Source: JBKBYG01 sp046313435 | Lineage (GTDB): Bacteria; Pseudomonadota; Alphaproteobacteria; Rickettsiales; Arcanibacteraceae | Assembly (NCBI GenBank): GCA_046313435.1 | Contig: JBKBYG010000012.1 | Location: 1 to 46,958 of the forward strand | Direction: 5' to 3' | Length of the DNA stretch: 46,958 bases | Shown here: piece after piece, positions 33,530-41,958 of the stretch | Position numbering within the stretch: position 1 is the stretch's first letter | Layout of the letters: every line of letters starts with the position of its first letter | Translations under genes and position numbers: made by a program | Notes under the pieces: generated by a model | What the model saw: the letters and a program-made list of their open reading frames with translations, nothing else | What the model was told of the DNA's origin: nothing | The model's database searches: none

Positions 33530-34453
33530 ATGACTGAAGATTCACAAAACAACCAATATGAGCCAATAAATACTGTAACGAAAGCTGAAGAATATTCTTT
33601 AATAAAATCTATAAAAAATCTTGTTAGAAATATCTTTGGGTTTAGTAATGCGACTAGCTTAGAAGATTCCGTGAATGAGTTGATTGAGGAATATAATGCT
33701 GAAGGCACAAAAATTGGAAAAGAAGAAAGAATTTTGCTGCATAATATACTTAGTTTTGGAGAATTAAAGGTAAGTGATATAATGATTCCTAGAACTGATA
33801 TTGTTGCAATTGAAGAAGAAATATCTTTTGAAGAGTTGAAACAAGTAGTTTTAGAGCAGGAGCATACTAGAATGCCTGTCTATAAAGAATCGTTAGATAA
33901 TGTTACAGGCTTTATCCATATTAAAGATATGTTGCCCGCATTAGTAGGAACTAAAGACTTTAAAATTGATGAAATTGTCAGAGAGTTATTAGTAATATCG
34001 CCTTCAATGAAAGTTATTGATTTACTTGTTAAGATGCGTCAATCTCGTGTTCATATGGCTTTAGTATTGGATGAATATGGCGGCACAGATGGTTTAGTAA
34101 CAATTGAAGACTTAATGGAAGAGATAGTAGGCGAAATTCAAGATGAGCATGATGATACTGTTGAGCCTGAATTAGTTTTACTTGATGAATATACAATAGA
34201 GGCTAGTGCAAGGCTACCAATTGAAAAATTAGAAAAACAACTAAATGTTAAAATATGGAATGAAGACCACAATGATTTTGACACTTTAGGTGGATTAATT
34301 TTATCATTGATTGGGTATGTGCCTACTAAAGGAGAAAAAATTACTCACGCTGAATCAGGGATTGAATTTGAAGTAATTGATGTAGATGCTAGAAGGCTTA
34401 AAAGACTCTTAATTCATAAAAAACAGGTTACGGGAGAAAATAATGACCAATAA
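33530..34453 (+). CDS. tlyC: hemolysin/CorC family CBS-domain protein (TlyC/YbeX)
   Basis: A 307-residue soluble protein without membrane segments. It has two CBS domains (VSDIMIPRTDIVAIEEE at about 80, and VIDLLVKMRQSRVHMALVLD with EYGGTDGLVTIEDLMEEIVG) and a C-terminal CorC_HlyC domain (EYTIEASARLPIEKLEKQL, FDTLGGLILSLIGYVPTKGE). In Rickettsia TlyC is described as a hemolysin and laminin-binding protein; in enterobacteria YbeX is tied to Mg/Co homeostasis and ribosome function. Its place after ybeY favours the YbeX role. It overlaps the LOG gene by 11 bases. Confidence 0.93.
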   Translation: MTEDSQNNQYEPINTVTKAEEYSLIKSIKNLVRNIFGFSNATSLEDSVNELIEEYNAEGTKIGKEERILLHNILSFGELKVSDIMIPRTDIVAIEEEISFEELKQVVLEQEHTRMPVYKESLDNVTGFIHIKDMLPALVGTKDFKIDEIVRELLVISPSMKVIDLLVKMRQSRVHMALVLDEYGGTDGLVTIEDLMEEIVGEIQDEHDDTVEPELVLLDEYTIEASARLPIEKLEKQLNVKIWNEDHNDFDTLGGLILSLIGYVPTKGEKITHAESGIEFEVIDVDARRLKRLLIHKKQVTGENNDQ

Positions 34454-35048
34454 TATTAAAAGTTTATGCGTGTTTTGTGGATCAAATTCTGGTGCGAGCC
34501 CAATCTATAGTGAAACAACAAAATTACTAGCAGAAATGTTTGTAAAAAATAATATAACTTTAGTATATGGGGGCGCGGCTCTGGGGTTAATGGGTGATGT
34601 TGCTAATAACGTTATGGCTAAAGGAGGTAAGGTTATAGGAGTAATGCCTCAAGCTTTAATCGATAAAGAGCAAGCTCATACTAGGCTTCCAGAAATTCAT
34701 ATAGTAAAAACTATGCATGAAAGAAAAGCATTAATGGCAGATCTTAGTGATGGTTTTATTTTGTACCCAGGAGGTATTGGATCTCTTGACGAATTCTTTG
34801 AGATATGGACGTGGTCTCAGTTATCAATCCATAATAAACCTTATGGTATATTAAATACCCATAACTATTATGATAAATTGATTGAGTTTTTGAAACATGT
34901 AGCAAATGAAAAATTTGTACATTCTGAGCATGTAGAAAAGTTAATTATTGAACAGGATGCTAATCTATTATTAGAAAAATTTAAAAATTTTATACCTCTT
35001 AAAGTAAGCAAGTGGTTAAGAGAAGAACGTCAAAATTTGATTAAATAA
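34443..35048 (+). CDS. LOG family protein (Rossman-fold nucleotide hydrolase)
   Basis: A 201-residue LOG family protein that cleaves the ribose-phosphate from adenine nucleotide monophosphates, giving free base; in plants and some bacteria it activates cytokinins. Motifs are CVFCGSNSGASPIY, VYGGAALGLMGDVAN and the signature YPGGIGSLDEFFE (usual PGGxGTxxE, with Ser for Thr). It overlaps tlyC. In intracellular bacteria the role is probably nucleotide salvage or repair, but substrate is not known. Confidence 0.9.
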   Translation: MTNNIKSLCVFCGSNSGASPIYSETTKLLAEMFVKNNITLVYGGAALGLMGDVANNVMAKGGKVIGVMPQALIDKEQAHTRLPEIHIVKTMHERKALMADLSDGFILYPGGIGSLDEFFEIWTWSQLSIHNKPYGILNTHNYYDKLIEFLKHVANEKFVHSEHVEKLIIEQDANLLLEKFKNFIPLKVSKWLREERQNLIK

Positions 35049-35381
35049 CTATTTCTTAAAATAATTTTTTATAAAAAAGACCCCAATAATTAAAAAGAAA
35101 ATTGGCGATATCCATAGGAAATAAGTGGAATAAGTAAATTGTGGTGTGAGTATAATATCTTCACCAAAAGTTTTTACTAAGTATAATTCTATATCTTTAG
35201 TAGACTTGCCGGATTTAAACTCACTTCTAATAAATTTTCTTAAATCATGCGCAAAACTAGTGGCAGATTCATCAATAGCTTGTCCTTGACATACTGCGCA
35301 TCTGATATTTTTAAATAAAGATTTTGCTTTCTGCTCAAGAATAGGGTCATTTATTTTTTCATCAATTACCATAATATTCAT
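35049..35381 (-). CDS. ccmH: cytochrome c maturation protein CcmH, no signal peptide
   Basis: CcmH/CcmL thiol-disulfide protein that reduces apocytochrome c for heme ligation. The 110 residues contain the RCAVCQGQ motif (two active Cys), SFAHDLRKFIRSEFKSGKS, YLVKTFGEDIILTPQF and one C-terminal membrane helix (FLWISPIFFLIIGVFFI) with a basic tail. The usual N-terminal signal peptide is absent: the protein begins MNIMVIDEKINDP and an in-frame stop lies immediately upstream of the ATG. Function would require N-out insertion through the C-terminal helix. It converges on the LOG gene with no gap. Confidence 0.9.
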   Translation of the reverse strand: MNIMVIDEKINDPILEQKAKSLFKNIRCAVCQGQAIDESATSFAHDLRKFIRSEFKSGKSTKDIELYLVKTFGEDIILTPQFTYSTYFLWISPIFFLIIGVFFIKNYFKK

Positions 35382-35504
35382 CTATTTGAAATTCTACTAA
35401 TATAATAATGAATTATTGTTTTTTTATCTATAATATTTTAAAATACTAAAATAACACCTTGTGCTTAATATCAAACAGTGATAATAATTAAGGAAATATT
35501 AAAC

Positions 35505-36041
35505 ATGATAAGGAAGAAAGTGGAATCAAACATATTAATGAACGAATGGCACAAAGGTGAGCAAATAAGATTTATTGCAAAAGATATTGTGCAACATATT
35601 AATGATAAGCAGGAAGAAGAAGCAGTGCAAAATTTAGTTGATTTTGCTAGTCTGATATATAATAGGGATATGTCTGATTATGCTACTATTGAAGAAGCTC
35701 AAGATATTAAATCAGAAACGAAATCAATAGAAATAAGTCTTAATGGTAAAATAGATAAAGTAGAATCAAATCTTAATGCTAAAATAGATAAGGTTGAATC
35801 AAACCTTAATGCGAGAATAGATAAGGTTGAATCAAACCTTAATGCGAGAATAGATAAGGTTGAATCAAACCTTAATGCGAGAATAGATAAGGTAGAGGCC
35901 AAAATAGATAAGGTAGAATCAAACCTTAAAACACTAATAGCTGAATCGCAAGTAAATCTAATTAAATGGATAGGGGGTTTAATTTTAGCGCAGTTTAGTG
36001 GAATGGTATATTTGTTTCTGAAACTATCAGGTAAATTTTAA
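35505..36041 (+). CDS. coiled-coil protein with 11-residue repeats and C-terminal membrane helix
   Basis: A 178-residue protein. I chose the ATG at 35505 because AAGGA at 35490-35494 is a good ribosome binding site; a GTG at 35478 would add nine residues. Residues about 75-140 are a coiled coil of 11-residue units (NLNARIDKVES) encoded by tandem 33-bp repeats, and the C-terminus has one membrane helix (WIGGLILAQFSGMVYLFLKL). The architecture is like the CCDC90/DUF1640 family of membrane-anchored coiled coils. Function unknown. It converges on folP with a 4-base overlap. Confidence 0.8.
   Translation: MIRKKVESNILMNEWHKGEQIRFIAKDIVQHINDKQEEEAVQNLVDFASLIYNRDMSDYATIEEAQDIKSETKSIEISLNGKIDKVESNLNAKIDKVESNLNARIDKVESNLNARIDKVESNLNARIDKVEAKIDKVESNLKTLIAESQVNLIKWIGGLILAQFSGMVYLFLKLSGKF
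35736..35921 (+). repeat. tandem 33-bp repeat, about 5.6 copies
   Basis: Units start at 35736, 35769, 35802, 35835 and 35868, with a shortened unit at 35901-35921. Units three and four are identical and unit five differs only near its end. The length keeps the frame, so copy-number change would lengthen or shorten the coiled coil. Confidence 0.9.
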
Positions 36042-36844
36042 ATTGAAAGAGCATTAGCAATATTTAATGCTCGTTTGTTTGCAGCAACATTATGAACTCG
36101 CAAATATGAAACATTATTTTTAGCAAGATATACAGAAGTAATAAATGTCTCAATGTCTCTGTCTTTAAAATCAACAGAAGTAAACATATTAAAGAAGCTT
36201 TTGCGAGAATGGCCTACTAAGATTTCAACATTCAAACTATGAAATTGTGAAATGTTTTTTATTAACTCAAAAGACTGAGCAGTATTTTTACCAAATCCAA
36301 TACCAGGATCAAATATAATATTCTTCCGCTCAACACCTAATGCCATAAGTTGAAGGATTTTCTTTTCAGCGTAATCTTTAATATATTTTATAATATCAAT
36401 CTGAGGATCAACCGTAAATTTAGGATTGGCCGGTATGCCTAAATTATGCATTATTATAATTTTTTTATTGCTTAAAGATACCAATTTTTGCATTTCTAGG
36501 GAATTGGCGCCTGAAACATCATTTACAATATCAATTCCTAGATCTATTGCTTTTTGCGCAGATTCAATATGATATGTGTCAATACTAGTCATGATATTAT
36601 GTGATTTTGCTAAATTAATTATTATAGGCAAAATATTACTAAGCCTATTCCATTCTTCTTTGCTAGAAATAGCAATTGCATTAGGTCGAGTAGATTCAGC
36701 ACCGATGTCAATTATATCTGCCCCATCAGTAATTAATTGCTCTGCTTGAGAAACAGCATCATGTAAATTCAGGTATTTTCCTCCATCAGAGAATGAGTCG
36801 GGAGTAATATTAAGGATGCCGACAAGCTTCGGATTGAAATTCAT
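36038..36844 (-). CDS. folP: dihydropteroate synthase
   Basis: Joins p-aminobenzoate to dihydropterin pyrophosphate in folate synthesis, the sulfonamide target. The 268 residues form a TIM barrel with the two PROSITE-type motifs VGILNITPDSFSDGGKY and DIIDIGAESTRPNA, plus NDVSGAN, the FDPGIGFGKN pterin-binding loop, LVGHSRKSFF and the C-terminal VHNVAAN. Length is normal. It is the last gene of the fabG-to-folP minus-strand run. Confidence 0.96.
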   Translation of the reverse strand: MNFNPKLVGILNITPDSFSDGGKYLNLHDAVSQAEQLITDGADIIDIGAESTRPNAIAISSKEEWNRLSNILPIIINLAKSHNIMTSIDTYHIESAQKAIDLGIDIVNDVSGANSLEMQKLVSLSNKKIIIMHNLGIPANPKFTVDPQIDIIKYIKDYAEKKILQLMALGVERKNIIFDPGIGFGKNTAQSFELIKNISQFHSLNVEILVGHSRKSFFNMFTSVDFKDRDIETFITSVYLAKNNVSYLRVHNVAANKRALNIANALSI

Positions 36845-36859
36845 ATTAGATAATACTAC

Positions 36860-37444
36860 TTATTTAAATTTATTTTCAGTATTGTTTAGTATTCTTAATA
36901 TATTTGTATAATGTTTAATTATTACTAAAAATGATATAATAAATGTTAAGTAAAATAAATTTTTTGGTTCATATAAATAACTGTATATTGAAGCGGTTGC
37001 AAAAGAAATAATACTTGATAATGAAACAATTTTTGAAATGGTAAAGACAATTAAAAAAGCTATTATAATAACTAAACCTATTTTATAATTGCAGACAAAA
37101 ATAACAGCGATACCAGTTGCGACTCCTTTACCTCCTTTAAAATTTAACCAAACGGGGAAAATGTGACCTATTACACTTGAAACAGCAACTAATAAAACTA
37201 CGATTTCTTCTGTCTCAAAAAATTTTGCTATATATAAAGCGAATACGCCTTTCAAAGAGTCAAGAATCAAAGTTAATATACCTAATTTTTTACCAAGTAC
37301 TCTTGATACATTTGTTGCTCCAATATTGCCAGAACCGCTAGCCCGTATATCAATATTTTTAAATTTACTTAATATTAGACCAAAAGGTATAGAACCTAAT
37401 AAATATCCAAAAATTACAAGAGTAAGGAATTTGATTTCTATCAT
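36860..37444 (-). CDS. plsY: acyl-phosphate:glycerol-3-phosphate acyltransferase PlsY
   Basis: Membrane enzyme making lysophosphatidic acid, the first step of phospholipid synthesis. I start at the ATG at 37444 (194 residues); the longer frame from 37537 would overlap mltG by 92 bases and add a non-family leader. Conserved motifs are LLGSIPFGLILSK, RASGSGNIGATNVSRVLG (glycerol-phosphate binding) and FKGGKGVATGIAV. About five to six membrane segments are visible. One base separates it from the mltG stop. Confidence 0.94.
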   Translation of the reverse strand: MIEIKFLTLVIFGYLLGSIPFGLILSKFKNIDIRASGSGNIGATNVSRVLGKKLGILTLILDSLKGVFALYIAKFFETEEIVVLLVAVSSVIGHIFPVWLNFKGGKGVATGIAVIFVCNYKIGLVIIIAFLIVFTISKIVSLSSIISFATASIYSYLYEPKNLFYLTFIISFLVIIKHYTNILRILNNTENKFK

Positions 37445-37445
37445 A

Positions 37446-38429
37446 TTATTTTGCCAAATTTTTCTTTCTATATTCAATAACATTTTTATGATGTTGAGAG
37501 TAATTATTTGAAAATTTATGACCCCCTGAACCATCAACTACAAAGAATAATTCATCAGTTTGATCGGGATTAAGTACCGCAGCAATCGAAGCTTTTCCAG
37601 GATTACATATAGGATAAGGTGGAAGGGCATTAGTAAAATAGGTATTAAATTCTGATTTAAGCCCTAAATCCTTTTTAGTTAAAGAACGATTAAAATCAAC
37701 TTTTCCCAGTGTGATAGCATAAATTGTAGTAGGATCAGCCTGCAATTTCATTCCCTTTTTCAAGCGGTTCATAAAAACAGCTGCAATTCTTGGCCGCTCA
37801 CTGCTTAAAGAGGTTTCCTTTTCTACAATTGAAGCTAAAGTTATAGCTTCTGCAACAGTTGATATCGGTAAATTCGGAGCTCTTTTAGGCCATAATTCAT
37901 TTATTGTTTCTTGTAATTTAATTTGCATACGATTAATCAAGGTCTGCTTACTATCTCCGTACGAAAAAAAATATGTTTCAGGAAGTAATTCACCTTCTTT
38001 AAGGTTAACAGTAATTTCACCTAAAAGCCTTGCTTCGCTATTAATTAAATTTACAATTTGAGTAGTTGTTAAGCCCTCTACTATAGTAAGCTTATGTATG
38101 ACTGACTTGCCATCAATAAGAATACTGAAGATAGTTTTAGAGCTAATTTTAGGAGTAAATTTATATTCTCCTGCTTTGAAGTTATATTTTAAAGAAAGCA
38201 ATTTTGCAGCTATTAAAAACAATTTAGGATAGTCTATTACATTTTCTTTGTAAAGTTTATGAGAGATTTGATTTAAAGAAAATCCTTTTGGCAGAACTAT
38301 AGTTTTTTCAGCATTAAGAGGCCCTGGCTTGTCTAAATACGAAATAAATATAAACACAAGAATTATAAAAAAAGCTAATATCAACAAAAATATTGACAAA
38401 GTTTTTTTTAATGCCTCTTTTCTTATCAA
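37446..38429 (-). CDS. mltG: endolytic transglycosylase MltG
   Basis: Inner membrane lytic transglycosylase that cuts nascent glycan strands and sets their length. The 327 residues show one N-terminal membrane helix (about 12-30), a LysM-like segment, and the catalytic YceG region with ITLASIVEKETSLSSERPRIAAVF (the Glu of EKE is catalytic), KLQADPTTIYAI and YNTYFTNALPPYPICNPGK-like sequence (here FNTYFTNALPPYPICNPG). It is 2 bases from fabF. The fabF-mltG order is common in alphaproteobacteria. Confidence 0.95.
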   Translation of the reverse strand: MIRKEALKKTLSIFLLILAFFIILVFIFISYLDKPGPLNAEKTIVLPKGFSLNQISHKLYKENVIDYPKLFLIAAKLLSLKYNFKAGEYKFTPKISSKTIFSILIDGKSVIHKLTIVEGLTTTQIVNLINSEARLLGEITVNLKEGELLPETYFFSYGDSKQTLINRMQIKLQETINELWPKRAPNLPISTVAEAITLASIVEKETSLSSERPRIAAVFMNRLKKGMKLQADPTTIYAITLGKVDFNRSLTKKDLGLKSEFNTYFTNALPPYPICNPGKASIAAVLNPDQTDELFFVVDGSGGHKFSNNYSQHHKNVIEYRKKNLAK

Positions 38430-38431
38430 TT

Positions 38432-39691
38432 CTATATAACCTTGCTGAATATTAAGCTTGCGTTAGTACCTCCAAATCCAAAAGAATTTGAAAGCACATA
38501 ATTTACTTGCTTTTCTTTTGCTTTATTTGGAACTAGGTCAATAGTTGCTTCCTCAATTGGATTTTCAAGATTTATAGTTGGAGGAATAATACTACGATTC
38601 ATTGCAAGAATAGAAAATATAGCCTCTACACTTCCGGCAGCACCGAGTAAATGTCCTATAGAGGATTTTGTTGAGGACATTGATATTTTTGTATTATCCG
38701 CTCCAAAAAGCCTTTTAACAGCTTCAAGCTCTAAAACATCACCTAGAGGAGTAGAAGTGCCATGGGCATTAATATAATCTATTTTTTCAGGTGAAATATT
38801 TGCTCTATTTAAAGCCATTTTCATTGCTCTGAAAGCACCATCGCCAGTTGGATGAGGGGCTGTTATATGATATGCATCTCCTGTCAGGCCATATCCAATT
38901 AATTCAGCATAAATTTTAGCACCTCTCTTCTTAGCATGTTCATATTCTTCTAATACAACAATACCTGCACCTTCGCCCATAACGAAACCATCACGGTCTC
39001 TGTCCCAAGGTCTTGACCCTTTTTCAGGCGATTCATTAAAGTTTGTTGCTAATGCTTTAGCAGAATCGAAACCTGCTACTCCTATTTTTGATAATGCAGA
39101 TTCTGTGCCTCCAGCAACCATAACATTTGCATCACCTAGCATTATAAGTCTTGCTGCATCACCAATGGCATGTGCCCCAGTTGAACAGGCAGTTACTACT
39201 GCGTGATTAGGTCCTTTATAACCGTATTTTATTGAAACATTTCCAGATACAAGATTTATTAAACTACCTGGTATGAAAAAAGGGCTTATTTTTCTTGGTC
39301 CTTGATCGTTTAGCAAAATTGAACCTGCTTCAATACTTGGTAAACCACCTATTCCAGAACCTATTAAAACGCCGGTCATTTCTGCGTCATAATCATTATT
39401 TGGTTTCCATCCGGAATCTTCAATTGCCTGTACAGCAGCTGCTATACCGTAAGTAATGAATTTATCCATTCTACGTTGCTCTTTAGAATCAACATACAAA
39501 TCTGGATTAAAACCATCTTCGAAATTAGAATCAAGGATTTCACCTGCAATCTGACATTTTAAATCAGAGGCATCAAATCTGGTAATTTTTCTAATAGCTG
39601 ACTGGCCATTAATCAATTTTTCCCAAGTAGATTCAACTGTTGATGCAAGGGGAGTAATTAGGCCAAGACCTGTTATAACTACACGTCTCAT
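38432..39691 (-). CDS. fabF: beta-ketoacyl-ACP synthase II FabF
   Basis: Elongates acyl-ACP with malonyl-ACP in type II fatty acid synthesis. The 419 residues carry the thiolase-fold catalytic triad: Cys in VVTACSTGAHAIGDA, His in NAHGTSTPLGD, and His in SSIGHLLGAAGSVEA. The N-terminal VVITGLGLITPLA and C-terminal SNSFGFGGTNASLIF are typical. It follows acpP after about 137 bases containing a hairpin, and leads into mltG. Confidence 0.97.
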   Translation of the reverse strand: MRRVVITGLGLITPLASTVESTWEKLINGQSAIRKITRFDASDLKCQIAGEILDSNFEDGFNPDLYVDSKEQRRMDKFITYGIAAAVQAIEDSGWKPNNDYDAEMTGVLIGSGIGGLPSIEAGSILLNDQGPRKISPFFIPGSLINLVSGNVSIKYGYKGPNHAVVTACSTGAHAIGDAARLIMLGDANVMVAGGTESALSKIGVAGFDSAKALATNFNESPEKGSRPWDRDRDGFVMGEGAGIVVLEEYEHAKKRGAKIYAELIGYGLTGDAYHITAPHPTGDGAFRAMKMALNRANISPEKIDYINAHGTSTPLGDVLELEAVKRLFGADNTKISMSSTKSSIGHLLGAAGSVEAIFSILAMNRSIIPPTINLENPIEEATIDLVPNKAKEKQVNYVLSNSFGFGGTNASLIFSKVI

Positions 39692-39760
39692 ATTAATTTC
39701 TATATTTTAAGATTTTTATTAAATTTCAAAATAACTATTTATATTAGTTAAATTAATAAA

Positions 39761-39802
39761 TAGTGGGTAATTAATTCTAAAAATAATTTAATTTTCCCAC
39801 TA
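39761..39802 (-). terminator. hairpin after acpP
   Basis: TAGTGGG (39761-39767) pairs with CCCACTA (39796-39802), with further AT pairs inside. On the minus strand it lies 26 bases after the acpP stop and is followed by a T/A-rich tract. It may attenuate read-through so that acpP is made in excess of fabF. Confidence 0.5.
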
Positions 39803-39828
39803 ATTCATAGCTGCTTTGGGATAAAAGT

Positions 39829-40071
39829 TTAATTTACTTGAGTATGTTCTTCAATATATTTCACTGCATCTCCGAAAGTAGTCATCTTTTCAGCAACTTC
39901 ATCAGGAATTTCAATCCCAAATTCATCCTCTAAAGACATTACCAATTCTACTTGGTCTAAGCTATCAGCGCCAAAGTCATCTGTAAAACTTGCATCAGGA
40001 GTAATCTTTTCCTCAGCCACATTAAAATGTTTTACAATAAGGGCTTTTACACGTGCTGCAATATCACTCAT
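39829..40071 (-). CDS. acpP: acyl carrier protein
   Basis: Carries growing acyl chains on a 4'-phosphopantetheine arm. The 80 acidic residues contain the modified Ser in GADSLDQVELVMSLEDEF and the third-helix EIPDEVAEKMTTFGDAVKYI. Length is typical. It lies between fabG and fabF, the standard order, with its own flanking spacers. Confidence 0.98.
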   Translation of the reverse strand: MSDIAARVKALIVKHFNVAEEKITPDASFTDDFGADSLDQVELVMSLEDEFGIEIPDEVAEKMTTFGDAVKYIEEHTQVN

Positions 40072-40204
40072 ATTTTTTTTCCTTCACTAAATTTAAGGTT
40101 TTCGAATTATTTGAGTTTAGTAAATTAGGTTTATAGCAGTTAACTATAAAAATATCTACTAAAAATTATATAGTAAATTAAGATAAGATATTTAACATAA
40201 CTTA

Positions 40205-40942
40205 CTACGTCATTAACATTCCACCATTGACATGGATAGTTTGTCCTGTAATATAACTAGCTTCTTCGCTAGCTAAGAAAGCTATGGTCGAAGCCACATC
40301 TTCTGGTTTACCAAATCTTCCCATAGGAATCGATTTAAGTAAATTATCTTTATGATCACTTGATAAAACTTCAGTCATAGGCGTCTCTATAAATCCAGGG
40401 GCTACTGCGTTAATTGTTATGCCTCTTGATCCTACTTCTTGAGCTAATGATCTAGTTAATGCGTTAAGTCCTGCTTTCGAAGCTGAATAATTTGCTTGTC
40501 CAGCATTGCCTGTAGTTCCTATAATAGAAGAAATATTAATTATTCTTCCCCACTTATTTTTCATCATATGCTTAATTGCAGATTTATTTAAAATAAAACT
40601 TGAAGTCAAATTGATATTAATAACTTCTTCAAAATCTTCATTCTTCATTCTTATAGATAAATTATCTTTTGTAATACCGGCATTACAAACTAATATATCA
40701 AGTTTTCCATAAACTGAAATTGCTTCTTCAACTAAATTTTCAGTTTGTGTTCTATCTTTTAAGTTACAAACTAAAATTGTGTTTCGGTTTACAAGTTCAG
40801 CAGACAACTGTTTTAGGTTTACTTCATTTGTTCCTGAAATTATAACATTTGCTCCACACGCATATAGAGTTTTAGCTATACTTGATCCTATGCCTCCAGA
40901 GGCGCCTGTTACTAAAGCAACTTTATTATTTAAATCAAACAA
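40205..40942 (-). CDS. fabG: 3-oxoacyl-ACP reductase FabG
   Basis: NADPH-dependent short-chain dehydrogenase that reduces 3-oxoacyl-ACP. The 245 residues show the nucleotide-binding VTGASGGIGSSIA, the NAG motif LVCNAGITKDN, catalytic Ser in NISSIIGTTGNAGQ, YSASKAG (Tyr and Lys), VAPGFIETPMT and C-terminal GQTIHVNGGMLM. First gene of the minus-strand fatty-acid run and divergent from flgB. Confidence 0.96.
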   Translation of the reverse strand: MFDLNNKVALVTGASGGIGSSIAKTLYACGANVIISGTNEVNLKQLSAELVNRNTILVCNLKDRTQTENLVEEAISVYGKLDILVCNAGITKDNLSIRMKNEDFEEVININLTSSFILNKSAIKHMMKNKWGRIINISSIIGTTGNAGQANYSASKAGLNALTRSLAQEVGSRGITINAVAPGFIETPMTEVLSSDHKDNLLKSIPMGRFGKPEDVASTIAFLASEEASYITGQTIHVNGGMLMT

Positions 40943-41092
40943 TTTTACCTCTTCTAATTATTTTGCTTGTTCTAACTAAATTACTCTATTCTTGTCAATA
41001 AAAAACACCATTTAATAAATATTTTTATCTTTCACTGTTTATTAATAAATTACTCTTAATATAAAAAATAATTTTTAGAGTCAATCACTTAT

Positions 41093-41488
41093 ATGGATTT
41101 TGAACTTATGGGAAATATAATATCTTATCTTGAAGCAGCTAACAAATTCTACGAACAAAGGCATCTTAAAATTGCTGAAAATATTAAGGAATCTGATACG
41201 CCTGGCGCTAAGGGAAAAGATTTAGAAATGGATTTCTCAAAACTCGTTCATTCAGAAGGAAAATTATCAATGGCTACTACTAACTCCGGTCATATAGGGT
41301 TAGGTAATAATAACGGATTTAAGCCTAAAGTAGTAATTAGTAAAGCAGAATCTTCTCTTAACGGAAATAACATCGATTTAACAGATGAGATGTTAAAATC
41401 TACTGAAAATGCTAAGGATGCTGAAATAGCTAAAGATTTATATAAAAAATGGTTTGCTTTAATTAAAGCTTCAATAGGTAGTAACTAA
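41093..41488 (+). CDS. flgB: flagellar proximal rod protein FlgB
   Basis: Rod subunit of the flagellar basal body, normally exported by the flagellar type III apparatus. The 131 residues show a FlgB-like start (ISYLEAANKFYEQRHLKIAENIKESDTPGAKGKDLEMDF), where AENIKESDTPG stands for the ANNIANADTPG rod motif (quoted in part: KIAENIKESDTPGAKGKDL). No signal peptide is present. The stop overlaps the flgC ATG (TAATG), and flgB-flgC-fliE-fliQ form one transcript. Confidence 0.9.
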   Translation: MDFELMGNIISYLEAANKFYEQRHLKIAENIKESDTPGAKGKDLEMDFSKLVHSEGKLSMATTNSGHIGLGNNNGFKPKVVISKAESSLNGNNIDLTDEMLKSTENAKDAEIAKDLYKKWFALIKASIGSN

Positions 41489-41955
41489 TGAAAGTCCTAG
41501 CGCTAATATTTTTTATAGTTTTTACAATAAATAATTCATATGCAATAGATCCTTTGAAAGACTCAATTGCTATGTCGGCTTCAGCATTAAAGGCTCAAAG
41601 CAAAAGACTTGAAGTAACGGCTGAGAATATAGCAAATGCTCAAACTACTGGCCTAACTCCAGGTGCTAAGCCTTATCAAAGAAAAACTATATATTTTAAA
41701 ACTGGTAAAGGTTCTAAGGGAAAAGCTAGGACAATAAGGATAGCTAAAATTGGTGTTGATAAATCAGAATTTATTAAAAAATATGAACCATATCATCCAG
41801 CAGCAGATATCGATGGGTATGTCTCATACCCTAATGTAAATACAAATATTGAAAGTGCAGATGCAAGAGAAGCGCAAAGAAGTTACAATGCAAATTTAAA
41901 CGTAATAGAAATCGCGCGTGCAATGACTAATAAAACCCTAGACGTATTGAGGTAA
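41488..41955 (+). CDS. flgC: flagellar proximal rod protein FlgC with Sec-like signal peptide
   Basis: Rod subunit of 155 residues. The core from residue 20 (DPLKDSIAMSASALKAQSKR, then LEVTAENIANAQTTG and PGAKPYQRKTIYF) and the C-terminal RSYNANLNVIEIARAMTNKT are standard alphaproteobacterial FlgC. Unusually, 19 residues precede it, MKVLALIFFIVFTINNSYA, with a basic start, hydrophobic core and a good SYA-ID cleavage site. The ATG is fixed by the TAATG overlap with flgB, and no ATG or GTG lies near the usual start. Rod proteins are normally exported by the flagellar type III system without cleavable signals, so the extension is notable. Confidence 0.93.
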   Translation: MKVLALIFFIVFTINNSYAIDPLKDSIAMSASALKAQSKRLEVTAENIANAQTTGLTPGAKPYQRKTIYFKTGKGSKGKARTIRIAKIGVDKSEFIKKYEPYHPAADIDGYVSYPNVNTNIESADAREAQRSYNANLNVIEIARAMTNKTLDVLR

Positions 41956-41958
41956 TAT

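Noticed and set aside
35699..35902. Repetitive minus-strand frame of 67 codons
   Set aside because: Shadow of the 33-bp coding repeats; the plus-strand frame has the ribosome binding site, membrane helix and full length.
37445..37537. Longer plsY start overlapping mltG
   Set aside because: The extra 31 residues do not match the family, and the ATG at 37444 directly follows the mltG stop.
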